In this document: positions 15,719 to 27,800 of the stretch, in pieces | Numbering within the stretch: position 1 is the first letter of the stretch | Layout: every line of letters begins with the position of its first letter | Origin: Trichinella spiralis | Taxonomy: Eukaryota > Nematoda > Enoplea > Trichinellida > Trichinellidae | Length of the DNA: 64,000 nucleotides | Reading direction: 5' to 3' | NCBI GenBank assembly: GCA_000181795.3 | Contig: CM012953.1 | Span: forward strand, 10,311,831-10,375,830 | The notes under the pieces: generated by a model | The model's input: only the letters and a program-made list of their open reading frames with translations | Database searches by the model: none | Told to the model about the DNA's origin: nothing | Position numbers and translations under genes: made by a program

Positions 15719-16297
15719 AGATTCGATTTGAATTTGACCAGATATGAAAAAAAATTCCTTTAAAAAGGATTGGGATATAAAGGCAACACAATTTTGAGCA
15801 CGTTTAAAGGTAAAAACCGAAAAAAATAAGCAAGCAACATTCCATCATATAAACTTATTTTTGACTAATACAGTATATGAATATTACTGTAATGTAAAAT
15901 TCATGTTAAATATGCTTTGCGGTAAATATGGCATTATACATTGTATGTAATGTAAAAGTATTTGATAAAATAAAAAAATTTTCCTCAAAAATATATTTAT
16001 TAAATGTTTCAATTTACCTAGTGCATTTTTATTCACGTTTGCATTTTTCCATTCAGCTTTCACATTTCCAGCATTTCATTGTCTTCATTCTGCATCAAAT
16101 AGAAACAGAAAAAATAATAATGAATTGCTTGAATTTATAAAAACGTGTTGTTTTGTTTTCATTGTTCCATTCTAATTTCAAAAATTCCTTTTTATACATC
16201 TGCAATGTTCATAGTTAATTAAACCTGAATATCTTTAGGTTTCTGTAAACTCGAAGTTATTTTTTTCCGAGTTTCGTGGCAGCTTACCTACCATAAG
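15719..16297. promoter_or_regulatory. Divergent promoter region, CLEC16A / NRDE2
   Basis: 579 bp between two start codons pointing away from each other. It must contain at least the proximal promoters or 5' leaders of both genes. AT-rich; no TATA box or motif can be assigned with confidence. Acceptor-like CTTTAG and GTGGCAG occur just before the NRDE2 ATG. Confidence 0.5.
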
Positions 16298-19200
16298 ATG
16301 TCACTTTTTCCTGCTTATGATAATGCTAATGAGGGTGCCAAATTATCAGGAAATTTAGCTGAAGATTCTCTAAAAGCGCCCGCTTGGCTATCGAATACAA
16401 GTTATCAACCAACTGTAAGAGTTGAAAAAGAAGTCTCTAGTGAGAAATTGGAAAATGATGTACGTAAGGAGAAAAAACGAAAAAAGAAAGATCGCAAACA
16501 TCGCAAAAAGGAAAAGAGGAAAGATAAAGAAAAAACGAGGAAATCTGATTATGAAAACAAAGTAAGGATAAAGTTTTCATTTACAACTTCAGACTGTTCT
16601 GAAACAAGTATATTTTGCGATAAATTCAGAGACACCTCAAATTATTATTACGATTCGTTTCAATCTAAATATGTTGCAAAATATAGTTATCCTCGTGGAT
16701 TGCAGAAATGCTTATGTTTAAGTGATAAAACTGAAGAATATATAAATTCAATTAATAAACAACTTTTTGAAATATCAGCAAATAAAAAGAACGATCGATA
16801 TTTTGGATCATCGAAGTTAAGACGAAGAAAGAATAACGATAGTATGTTTTCAATAGTGCCGAGTTTATATTCTGATGAAAGTGAAAAGTTGGAAGAATTC
16901 ATTCCTCTGAATTCTACAATAGTTACGGACGACGGTACAATTTGTCAGTATGATTATAAGTTAAAGATGTATCGTCCTATTGAAAAAGAGTTGGATTCCG
17001 CTCAATCACTTCACAGTGAGGATTCTCTTCTAACTTCGGACGATTACAAAATGTTCAGTGAATACAGTGAAGTGAAACGTTTTAGCAAAGCTCTTAATTC
17101 CACGCCAAAAGATGCTACTCTGTGGAAACAGTTTCTCACTTTTCAAGATTCATCGTATGAAGAAGCTCAAAATGCCAAACATCATAAGCAGAAGATTCCT
17201 CGATTAGCCTTCTTGGAAAGGAAACTCGCCATTTTGAATAAAGCTATAGGCCATTGTCCAAACGATGTAGAACTGCAGATAATGCGAGTAAACATTTACC
17301 GAGAGATGGGCAACAGTACAGAATATATTAATAAAGAATGGCATCGGTTGGAATTTACTTTTGTCAACCGTAATGAAATGTGGATTGGAAAATTGCAAAA
17401 TAATTTAAATTCATTTCTTACCTTTTCGGTTGATAAACATCTGTCTGCGTTTGATCTGTGTTTGTCGAAAAGTTTTGCTGTTTTGAGTGGTCATTTGGTT
17501 ACTCATCCTCCTTTGGAAGGTGCTGCAGAATTTTTTCTGAATTGTCTTCTTGGAAAAGTTGAATTTCTTATGTAAGTATACTTTTTAGGAATAGAAACTT
17601 TTAATAATATTAAGCGGTTAACGCATTGCGAATATTTATTTTAGAAAACTTCGCTTTTAAATTAAATATTCACTGTTACTTTTCTTTATGGACCAGTATA
17701 TTACTTGAAAATTTTCATTCTCTTAAAATCGTTAAATATTTTTGGCTAACATGTTTTTAGATATAAGACAGAAGACGGAGGTAGTCTTTTTCGCCAACTG
17801 ACCCCGCCTATTTTTTACTAGTTTGGTTTGATTAGCTAGTGGCTTGATTTTCATTTAGGCTGGTATTGGTTAACTTTTCTTTATGTAATATTGGTTATTT
17901 TTTCCGTTTTAATTATTAAATGTAAATATAATCAAGAATATTAAATTTTCTGAAATGCCGTTTATCGCTTCAAGTGCATGAGTTGAATTTGAGTGAAATT
18001 AATCAATTTAATTTTAAAATGGAAATGCATTTTGTATCCTGAAACAGAAAATTCAATAATAATTCATAATAATCGTACATTTTGTGAAATAATTTGCTCA
18101 TTGACGAGCCCAATTTTTATTCTTATAGTTAAAGTTTTAAACTTGATAATCGTTTACTTATTTATTATATCATAATTGTTGTGGGTATCTCAATACCGAA
18201 TGCCAATTTTTGTTGATAATCTTGAGCAAGGACAGTGGCACAGTAAAGTCAAGCCATTGGAATCAGTACTGATAATGAAAATTATTCTCAAAATTATGCA
18301 ATTGGGAGGCTTTTTGATTAGAGGAGAGAAAGCTTTTAGGCTTTTTCAATTGTTGCACTAATTCCGTGCTTTGCTAAACGAAAAATTTATCATTTATTTA
18401 TTAAAATAACGCTTTTTGCTCTTAGTGAAGATTTTTATTAGTTTATTTGTTTTGTGCCTTTTCGAGTTGCGCTGTTAGTTCTGCCAGTGCTGAGGAAAAT
18501 GGCCGAACTTGGAATGAAGACGCGGAAACGAGAAAGAAAGTCAAGATACTGCTGGGAAAAACTGTTACGGGCCCCTTGATAGCCTTGCTTGATTATTTTT
18601 TTTATCAAGAATTAGTAAATTGCCCCTGTGGAATGTATATAATGTAAAGACTTGGTTTTCTTCGGTTAGCATTTTTGCCCCATTTTCTTATTGCTGCAGC
18701 ATTATATGCTCGTATTATATGTTACGCAATCAAAAATTTGGACCAATGAAATGAAAAATATTGTAGCTAATCAAAACAGAATAATTTGAATCAATAAACA
18801 GTTGGATAAGAGAACCTAAGCATGCAATGAGAAGTTACGCCATTAGCATCCAATGAGGAGAACTCGAATTCCAATAAGAAAACGCGGCAAAAATCCTGAC
18901 CGAAGAAAGCCATCCCTCCACCTATAATTGTTTCTAATATTTATTCATTTGTTATATATTTATTTTCATTTATACATCCATATTATTGCATTATAATTTA
19001 CTACAGAATAAAATATTAAGCATAAATATTCATAATTAGAGATTGGCAGATACTATCTTGTATTAAAACAAATTATCTGATTGATGGCTCATCAAACATG
19101 TAACGTGTTAGCCTACAACATTGGCTGTCTAACAAATTATATGTGATCCTCACAAAATTGGAACATATTAATTTAGATACATGCCTTTTACATTGGTGAG

Positions 19201-21642
19201 GTGTATTTTTGACTAATAAAAGCAATTTTGTTCTCAGTTACACTTTTAGTTACTTGTGATGACATTTCATTAATTACAGTAGATTTAAAAAAAAATATGA
19301 GTTTTCAATAACTGATATGAAACAGGAATAGGGAAAAGAATAATTGACCAATGGAAACTCAGAGTGCGAATGTAGGTAAAGTTCAGTCGAGACAATCGAA
19401 CTAAACTGAAAACAGGATATGATTTACTGTATGCTAAATGAAATTTAGGTTGGATTTTATTTTAACAGTTATCGTGAATTTTATTTAATATAGAATAAAC
19501 ATTTTCGTTTCATTTGTATGTTATAATAATAAATTCATTTGTAAAAAATAGATTGTAAAGAAATTTTAAATTTCAATTCGAGATTACATTTTGATGAATT
19601 TTGTGTTCAGGAATGTTGGTCAGTCGGAAAAGGCTGTCTGCACGGTGCAAGCTTTATTGGAATTTAACCTCTGCATGCCTGAAGATGTGAGAAATTTGAA
19701 ATTGGAAATGCAACGAACACTGTTCGAAGCATACTGGAACAACTCGGCTTCACATTTGGGCGAAGCTGGTTGGCAAAGTTGGCGTACAGTTTCCAGTGGG
19801 CCGTTGGTGAAGAAAAATGAAAATGTGGATGAATGTCAAGTTGTGGATTTTGAATCGAAAGTGATCGAAGAAGAGAAGCGGTTGATTAGCGCAAATAGGC
19901 AGTGTTCGATGCGCAAATGCTGGTTAGAGTTGGAACGTCTGAGGGAAAAGAATCACTGGTTGCCTTGGTCGCAGAGCAGCGGCGAACCTGAAGATCCAGA
20001 GCGAGTGGTACTTTTTGAAGATTTCGAGTCGACCTTGTACGAGCTGCCTTCTGAAGAGTTGAAATATTGGTTAACAATAGAAGCGTTGCAGGCGTTGAAA
20101 TTGGCGACGTTGCCTCGTTATCAAAGTTCTAACCGGATGTTGTTCTACGAACTTGGATGTATGGAAGAAGGAGTGAAATTTCATTTTCAAAAAATGCCAT
20201 TAATGGCGAACGCTTGGGATTTGTTTGTCGATCGTGAAGACAGGTTCGATGTGTTTTGTGATCAGTGCAAGCAGCTTTTGCCCGCTTATCCGTGGGCTTG
20301 TTATTTGTCGTCGGCACAGATTTACAATCGTTCATTTCAAATTGCGGACAGAACCGACTTGAGCCCTGGGGCACGGGTGAAGCTGTTTCGCCAGTATTGT
20401 AAAAAACTGTTGAGCGACTCTGAGCAGCAGAACAACGCCCTCTTGTATCTCGCCTATAGCAATGGTTTGGCCAGATTGGGCGATTTGGCCGAGTCGGCCA
20501 GCAGCGCTCAGAAGACGCTTGCCAGCGTTTGCGCGGTCGAGGGTGTGGCTCTGCTTGGGGCACCGTTCGACGACGTTCAGTTGTCGACGACGTTGGTTTT
20601 GCTTTGTCGGGTTGCGGAACGGTGCTTGGAGTTGTCTGTGGAACAGAATGCTAGCAGAGTGGTCGATTTGATCAGCAGCTTTTTCTTGGATGCTTGCAGC
20701 GGTGTTCGACCACCGGCAGCTGCTGGCGATGTTGTTCAGTTGAAAAGTGCCTTCCAGCGTCTCGAACAACGACTGCTAGTCGAATACGAGCAATGCTTGC
20801 TCGAAGAAGCCGGCCTGGGACCGTCTTCGCGGCACTTCTCTTTCGGATGGCTGGGCAGCAGTTTCGTGGCTTGCAGACACGCCCGGGCGTTGCTCCATTT
20901 TTCGCTGGGCAGTCGACTGGAGGATTGCCAGCGGATTTATGAAGAGACCAGAGAGCAGCTGAAACGTGCTTGGTCGGCAGTATCTGGTATTGACGGTCGA
21001 GCTAAGTATGCGCTTCAATTGGATGTGGAACGTTGTTGCGAATGGGAACTGTGGTTGGTCAATTTGCAAAGTCGACGAGGGTTCGGCTTGCACCAGCCGG
21101 CTGTTGTGATCGATACGGCGAACAAGCTCTGGTCTGACTGTCCGAACAATGCCAATTTGTTGCACACCTACTGCGAGACCCAAGCCAAGGCGGAACTGCT
21201 AGTCTGGCTTCGGCGTTCGTTGAAGCTCCACTCGGCGGACTGTCCGTGGATGCGTTACGTTGGCGCTTTTCATGTTGAATTTGGCAAATTTTTACAACTG
21301 CAAGATGAACACGATCACTGCTTGGATTGGATATGGCGTCTTCGCGGCCTGCTCGAAACCGCCCTCAACCACTATCCGCAGTCGACATTGTTCTGGCGCC
21401 TGCTTGTCCGAATTGAGGGTCTGTTTGCCCGTTTCAACGGAGATTGGACTCGTGTGGAATCGGTCGCCTACCGGGCAGTGCACCGGTGCCCGTACAGCAA
21501 GGCGTTGTTCGTCGACGCGATGGAAGTGATCGTCAGCGATTCGACCGCCTCGGCGTTGGTAGATCTGATGTCAGAGAAGGGCATACGTCTCCGTTTGACC
21601 ATGGAAGAGCTTACTCTGCTGCGTGCTCAGAATGATCAGTAG
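16298..21642 (+). CDS. NRDE2: NRDE2, nuclear RNA surveillance / RNAi factor
   Basis: Nuclear factor with HAT/TPR-like helical repeats. NRDE-2 acts in nuclear RNAi in C. elegans and restrains MTR4-exosome in mammals. Two exons, 16298-17571 and 19611-21642, split by a 2.04 kb intron; the join gives 3306 nt and 1101 residues (human about 1160). Seen: N-terminal MSLFPAYDNANEG and PAWLSNTSYQP, as in the family; a lysine/arginine-rich stretch around residues 60-90 (RKEKKRKKKDRKHRKKEKR) that may be a nuclear signal; the LSALEKKLAIL-like block FLERKLAILNKAIGHCPND; and VCTVQALLEFNLCMPED directly across the splice. The second exon is much richer in G+C, especially after 20.2 kb, than the first. Confidence 0.88.
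17572..19610 (+). other. NRDE2 intron 1 (contains a foldback element)
   Basis: GTAAGT donor at 17572 and GTGTTCAG acceptor ending at 19610. Holds the inverted-repeat element at 18653-18912. A short ORF at 18447-18647 in a locally GC-richer patch has no family resemblance. Confidence 0.75.
18653..18912. mobile_element. MITE-like foldback element in the NRDE2 intron
   Basis: The ends 18653-18693 and 18872-18912 are reverse complements at 36 of 41 positions, with about 178 bp between them and no coding capacity. A short non-coding unit with long terminal inverted repeats is what non-autonomous DNA transposons (MITEs) look like. I could not see a clear target-site duplication, so the exact ends and superfamily are open. 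Confidence 0.6.
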
Positions 21643-21878
21643 ATTTGATTTCCACTGGATTGGATTGAATTTTCAACTTTTTCCATTTTGTTGTTTTATT
21701 TATTTGTTAAATAAATTATACTTTTGCCAGTTGTGTGGCAACTGTGCAGCAATGCTGTGCCAAGAAGAAGGGAATGAATTGCCTTCGAATTCGATGCTTT
21801 TTTGTCTTTGGTTTTTCTTTTGTTTTGCCAAATTTTCGTATATAGATGTTTTTTTACAGATTCGACGATTCGCTAATC

Positions 21879-22968
21879 ATGATTGGCGATCATGAAGCTC
21901 TACTCGAACCCAAACGATGCAGGTATTCTTTTTAAACTCCTTTTTTTGTTATTAATCAGAAAGCAAACATAATTTCAACAAATTTTGGAAAAATTCTTTT
22001 TTTTTAATCCGAACAGGTAAACTGTGAAAACGAAATCCAACTTTGCGTTGATATTACGAAACAACAAATTAGCCTAATTCTAGGCAGCCTGCAATTGTAG
22101 CGTTTCATTATTTGTTTCGAACGATCGCCTTGCTTGTTTACGTTTTCAGTGAATGGGTTAGTGGCAGTTTCATCGTCAGTTGCTTGTCTATAGTAAGCTT
22201 TTCCACTAGTGAAATATGTACGCTTTATCATTGCATATATTTTGTAGATTATATTTTCATCTGTGGACTTTTGGACTGTGAAAAATATAACTGGACGGAA
22301 ATTGGTCCGTTTGCGTTGGTGGAATGTTGTCGACGAAAATGGCAATAGTATATGGAAATTCGAGGCAAAGCAGGTGCGACGAAATTTGATCTCACCAAAC
22401 AAACAAACAAGCAAAAATGATCGACAGTTGTCGTCACAAAATTGATTTTGATTTAAATTTTGAATTTGTTCATTTTTAGGATCCTGACAATATCAACCCA
22501 GTGGAATCGCAGTTCTTTTGGGCTGGCTTGCTTGTGTTCCCTCTGCTGTGGATTATTTTCATTCTGGTCACTTTTTTCACACTCAAATGGAACTGGATGG
22601 TCAGAAAAATGAACGCAAACGACACAAAAATAAGCACCAATAAAAAAATCTTTTTCATATTTTCAGATGATCTGCATGTTTGCACTGTCGATGACTGGTA
22701 CCAATTTGTACGGTTATTTGCGCTGCAAGTGGAATTCACGTCAAGAGATGTCTTCGTATTTGCGACAGGGCATCTTGAATAGGGTATATATATGCAACAT
22801 ATGCTTTGTTTGTTTTTATTAATTTGCATCAACACGTGAATGTGCTATTTTTTCCAACAACAGGTGTTGATCCGTGATAATCCAGTGCGGAATTTGTTCA
22901 AACGACGATCAACTGAAGCGGCGGAAAGCACGAAAATCCAGTCACCATCTTCTTTAATCGAATTATAA
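21879..22968 (+). CDS. TVP23: TVP23 Golgi membrane protein
   Basis: Small multi-pass protein of late Golgi vesicles, involved in vesicle traffic. Six exons: 21879-21922, 22084-22192, 22248-22373, 22480-22599, 22667-22783 and 22864-22968. They join to 621 nt and 206 residues, the size of human TVP23B (205). Seen: [15 protein letters not shown], then the signature [14 protein letters not shown] and [18 protein letters not shown], an [19 protein letters not shown] membrane segment, and [15 protein letters not shown]. The ATG lies about 19 nt after a TTTTTTACAG acceptor-like site. It follows NRDE2 by 236 bp on the same strand, so co-transcription is possible. Confidence 0.92.
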
Positions 22969-24298
22969 TTGATATATGTTTTTTGTTGTTTTGTTTTAAT
23001 TTCATAATTTCATCAATGAATAATAAATTAACATGTCAGTTTTGTTTATTGTTAAAAAATATATATTTATTTATTTATCAACTGTTAGTTTAACTTTTGC
23101 TTCTTTCACCTTCAGAAAAGGCATATGCATGCACAGTAATTGAAAATTACTGCAAAACATTAATTGTTCTCCGTTTCAATGAAACAATTATGATTGAAAA
23201 GTTAACATAAAAAAACACATGCTATGTATGAACGAATGAATATTCAAACAACGGGCAGAAATCGTTTTTCTCTTCTTCTTCTTTGCCGCCCTTTATTGGA
23301 CGAAATGGCGACATATTTCCAATTGAGCTTATAAATTATGATAGATTCAGCCACTTGTCGACGACATGTTTGCCGTTGTACGTTGTTGGAAAGCGAATGG
23401 ACTGTCATCGGGTATGGCATTTTTCTGTTTATGAGTTACTGAAAAAAAAGCAAAAAAAGAAATAACACATATCATCAATTGATAGGATAAATAAGCTAAA
23501 AGTATGCATAAATTATAGATTGTTGTGCAGAGAGTTTCCTCTTTGCTGTCATTGGTGTCACTTTTGTGAAAGCATCGACTGGAACTGTGAAACAGTGTTG
23601 TTTCACAAAAATTAAATGATTGCAAAAAAATTTGTCATCAGTAATTGATCGAGCAAAACGATCATGTTGCTTGATAAGAATAAGAAACGCAATTTGTTAA
23701 AAAAATAATTAATCGATTAAATAAATATTTTAGATAAGTCGAATTTCAATTCTTTTTGCAACACATAATAAAATTGGAAAGAAATGCAAATAGAGAATGC
23801 GTGTAAAAATGTTTCTTATCATTCAATCCAAAAATCATATGCAGAAATTAAAAATTGACACTTGTAAAAAAACTACTTCTTTTTCAAATAAAAGGACAAT
23901 GAATGTGAATGATTTCATAACTATTCGATTACAACAGCCGTTGTGCATTAAAAATTTGCATTATATCATGCGAGAAATGTAATTTTTTGATAAAAATTAA
24001 TGTGACTATCTTCAATTTGAAATTATTGCAAATGTTCGACCACTTTCAATTCAAACATTAGTTAATTAGATGACTAATTACAGTATGATAAAAGAGATAT
24101 TCAAGTAACAAAGTGATGAGCATAACTGTGACAATGACTTTTACGATTTTGAGCTATAGAGAGAGTTGCGCGCAGAATCAATCGATCATCACAGAGACGA
24201 GTCTCAGCAGGGTCTGTCGAAATTGACTACAGGCGTCGTCTAAACGACTGAAGTGCATGCTAACTGAGGCCAAACGAGGCAACAAACGACTATGCTTG
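22969..24298. other. Mostly non-coding gap with one possible terminal exon
   Basis: TVP23 3' UTR followed by AT-rich DNA. On the minus strand, 23347-23438 follows a strong T-rich CAG acceptor and could be a last exon of the membrane-protein gene at 24.4 kb: it is in the right phase and ends in a stop. A second minus-strand frame over 23265-23438 is also open. A small direct repeat (GCTAACTGAGG) occurs twice near 24259 and 24298. Confidence 0.4.
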
Positions 24299-24440
24299 CT
24301 AACTGAGGTTGGTGTCGCGGGCAATCAGTTGCGCAACAAGAACCCCGGTCGGTTGTTGTGGCAATTGATCGTCCGGCACAAACGTGCCAATCAAGCCGTA
24401 GCTGTCGACGGCCACGTCCTCCAAGTGACATTGTTTACTC
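24299..24440 (-). other. Coding-like segment in a shifted frame after the membrane-protein exon
   Basis: Minus-strand frame read as VSKQCHLEDVAVDSYGLIG and onward to a stop at 24299-24301. It has high G+C at third positions and an acidic, protein-like composition. It is one base out of register with the exon at 24443-24773; the break lies at a run of three G (plus-strand CCC at 24442-24444). It may be an assembly slip, the true C terminus, or retained coding-like intron sequence. Confidence 0.35.
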
Positions 24441-24442
24441 AC

Positions 24443-24773
24443 CCATGCGATCGATCTCCTGTCCCAAAGCGAACGAGATGGCGACGAGCACGATGCAAAT
24501 GACCGTCAACGAGACGCCGACCACGCAGACGATTTTTCGAATCTTCGCCCTGTGGCGGTCCGGAGACATTTTTCCGGCATCACGGAGCGAAGGGTTCGAA
24601 TCCCCGCCGCTGGTAGTGTCTCTGGACATTCTCGGGCCTGGTATGTACTCGGGCTCCAGCTTGAACGAAGTCGACTTCTTCTGAACCACCGGCTCACGGC
24701 TCTGACTGCTCAGCACGGTCGGCTGATAAACTGCTGATTCCGTTTCAGCATCTGCCATCGAACATTCTAACAT
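24443..24773 (-). CDS. Unrecognised single-pass membrane protein (core exon)
   Basis: I do not recognise this family. The exon encodes about 110 residues from MLECSMADAETES; an in-frame ATG at 24806 is the alternative. It has a polar cytoplasmic-looking N terminus with PxY/PGP motifs (LEPEYIPGPRM), a basic stop-transfer-like stretch (PDRHRAKIRKI) and one clear hydrophobic helix (CVVGVSLTVICIVLVAISFAL). Codon third positions are rich in G and C, unlike the surroundings, which supports real coding. The 3' end is unclear. A good GTGAGT donor follows, and the exon at 23347-23438 fits in phase. Alternatively the coding pattern continues at 24299-24440, one base out of frame. A CAG acceptor-like site precedes MLEC. 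Confidence 0.6.
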
Positions 24774-24806
24774 CTGCATCTGCAAGCCATCAATTTTTAA
24801 CCACAT

Positions 24807-27800
24807 TCAACGTTGTTGTTGTTTTTTTGGTTTAATTTAATTTTTTCAGCTTTATACTTTTAAGCTTTCGTCAAAATGGCTAACAAGCTTACTTGGCGGT
24901 GGTCGTCCAACGGCGCCACTTTCAAACCGTTCCCTTTCGACTGGCTATCAATTAGTGTCGTTTGCTCATTCGTCATGCTTGCTTGATTTTCTTTGCGCTA
25001 TCTTCTAATTCTATTTTCTTCACTCTCTCTATCTCTCTCTTTGTTTTCTCTATTTTATTCTCCAAATCAACACCAACACGTGTTCTCTTTCACGGGTTAG
25101 CTGGCTATACGAAATAACAATCTGCTAACTGAAACGTAAACAACAACAATATTTAAATATTTTTTTGATTTTTAAAAATGAAATTCCAAATGAATTAACT
25201 TTTAAAAACTTTCTAAAAAAAGAAATATATTTTTTTTCCTCAAACTATATAACTAGCTTATACAGCAGATTCTGTTTGGCCACGTGAAAAGCAAATCAGT
25301 TGGACAAAATTGGCGGATTTTTGAGGCAATCACACGCTGTTGTTGTTGTTAAACCGGATGTGCTGATTGATTGATTTCAAGTCATCTAATAGTACCTAAT
25401 CGATCTGATCAACATTTGATAAATGAAACCAATACAAACTGTGCAGAAAAGAAAACTATTCAAATATTTTTGAAAATATTAATTAATGTAAGCACCTTCT
25501 ACTTTTTCCATATCCTATATTGAAACAACAATCCTACTAATGTAATAATATTAATAATGACAACAAAAAGATTTCCAACTTACTAAAAAGAATAATAATA
25601 GCATCGATCTGTTTGTTGCACGCAAGAGGACAAAAAAAATTACGAATTTTCTTTTTATCAATTTATGAAGAACAGCACAGCATGCCAGCAAACTTTTTCC
25701 CCGAAACTGATATCAAGGCTATGCATGGAAAGCAGTGATGATGTTCGAGTAGAAGTGCAAGAGCAAAATTAATAACACTGAAGTTGTGATGGTTAAAGGA
25801 AGTTCAACAAGTTGTAATTAGCTTCTATTATGTTGTTCACTTTACAAGATTTCCCAGATATCAATAAATTTGTCGATGTTTTTATTTTGCTCATCTCAGC
25901 GATAAAATTTCAAATATATCTTCTAAAATTACATGCAAATGATAAATTTTTTTGTTGTTCTCCCAATAGAACTCAAATATATAATCAAAACCCATTTCAG
26001 TTTGAATAAAAAATTTATTTTAGATTACAACTTATGAAATAAATAATGCTTTCCTGAATATCACACATAGTCATATAAGAAGGAAAATAAATTGATTAAA
26101 TAATAAAAACCAAATACAAAGCAATATCTTATACAATAAATTTTCTTTTTTATTCTCTTTTTATAATTGAAAATATAGTAGTTTCCCAATATTGACATGT
26201 AACGCATGTAACAATTTTTAAAAGTAAATCGATTTTAAAGCAGAAATTTGCACGTTTTCCAAGTAAAGTAACTCTAAGTTGCTATATCAAAAGACATTTC
26301 ACCTATAAGGTATTAGATCATATAATTAATCAATCGCAACTGAAATTATTGCACATGTTGTGAATTTATCTGACAAATTTAAAGTACCGTAAAATAAAGA
26401 GAATAAAGTATTCACGGGAATATTGCTTCGCATATAAAATATTTATAGTTTTCTTGCGTTGAAAAAGGAGCTTACTCAAGCATCACTCGGATAAATTTAC
26501 GCTCAACAAAGACAATGTTTACTATTTATTTAATTATAATATGCAAGCATTCATTTAAGACTTTCGTCTCTAGTTGTTACTCACCGGATTTGTCACAAAC
26601 ACTGATCGAAGAAATTAATTGTCAAATTGAAGCTGTTAAATAGTTCTCCTCTGAACGGATCAAAATAATATAGCGCAGTATAGTCTGAAATGGAAAATAA
26701 ATTGAATCAATTTGATTCTTTTCTGTTTTTCAATCATAAAATTGAAATATAAAACAAACGACTTGTCTATACATAATTTATTAGATTTGGAAATAAATAA
26801 GTTGAATAACAGAAGCTGTGATGAAAGAATGAAAAGAAGTTACCAACCCCACGCACATCACATCTGAATCCAATACAATAGCTTAGAGTTGATTTACTCA
26901 TTCAGACATCAAATAGATCAGAACTTGCAATAGGCTAAATCTTCAAAATTGGCTTCCTACAATATTTAGCAGAGATATTCCATGAGATTGAGCTCCGGCG
27001 CGGACACTTTTGCAAGAAATAATGATGCTCATTTCTAACAACAGAGATGACGCAAGTTTGCAGTGTTGGATCGATTTTACCGATTAAACAGATAAATCAC
27101 GGCAAACTTCAACTGCTAGCAAATGAAAAGCAATATTTCAATGATTATATAAATGTTTTCTTTTTTTCCTTCTTTTACAACTTTTGTTTAACTGTCGCTG
27201 ACAGTTTATAGCGCTCATCTTTTAAAATATGTAACTTTTAATTAAAAACATTTACCACATTTCACCGACACGTCATAAGCAGAAATAAAATTATGCAAAT
27301 ACTTAATTTGATAAATAGTCAATTTTTACAACTTGAAAATGGTTTGTTGGCGTAACTGGAAATTTTGAAACTGACATTTTTTTAATGAAAGCAGATCCTC
27401 AACAAAGCTGTTGAACTTTTGCAAAATTTATCATTTTGAAATATTCATAACAACTTTTTATAAAGTTATGCTAAAACATGTATAAAACAAAACCCGCTTT
27501 CATAAATCAGTCACGCACAAAGGTGTCACAGCATGTCATTATGGTTTTCTGAAGGTATTAAAAATATTTATAATTTTTGTCATTCAAATGTAAAAAATTT
27601 AACATCATAAAAGTGCTGCGCTCCACAACGCAAAGCTACTTCAAAATTGAAATAACAATTGAAAAAAAATTCATCACACGATTAGTTTCTAATCCACGTA
27701 AAAAAACAAATCATATATAGAAGATAAATATTTCAAATCTCTTCATAAAAAATGTGCTGAAATGCGATTTAAAAGCTGACATGTGTTAAATAAGAAATGG

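Noticed and set aside
18447-18647. 66-codon ORF in the NRDE2 intron
   Set aside because: Short, no family resemblance, next to a foldback element; no splice logic linking it to NRDE2.
17770-18930. A larger transposon spanning both GC-richer patches of the NRDE2 intron
   Set aside because: The 17770 end only loosely resembles the inverse of the 18930 end; not enough to call.
20129-21183. Antisense ORFs of 135-145 codons inside NRDE2 exon 2
   Set aside because: Shadows of a GC-rich coding exon; no family resemblance.
24257-24502. 81-codon plus-strand ORF
   Set aside because: Antisense to the orphan membrane-protein exon and its coding-like extension; the minus frame has the better codon pattern and the transmembrane helix.
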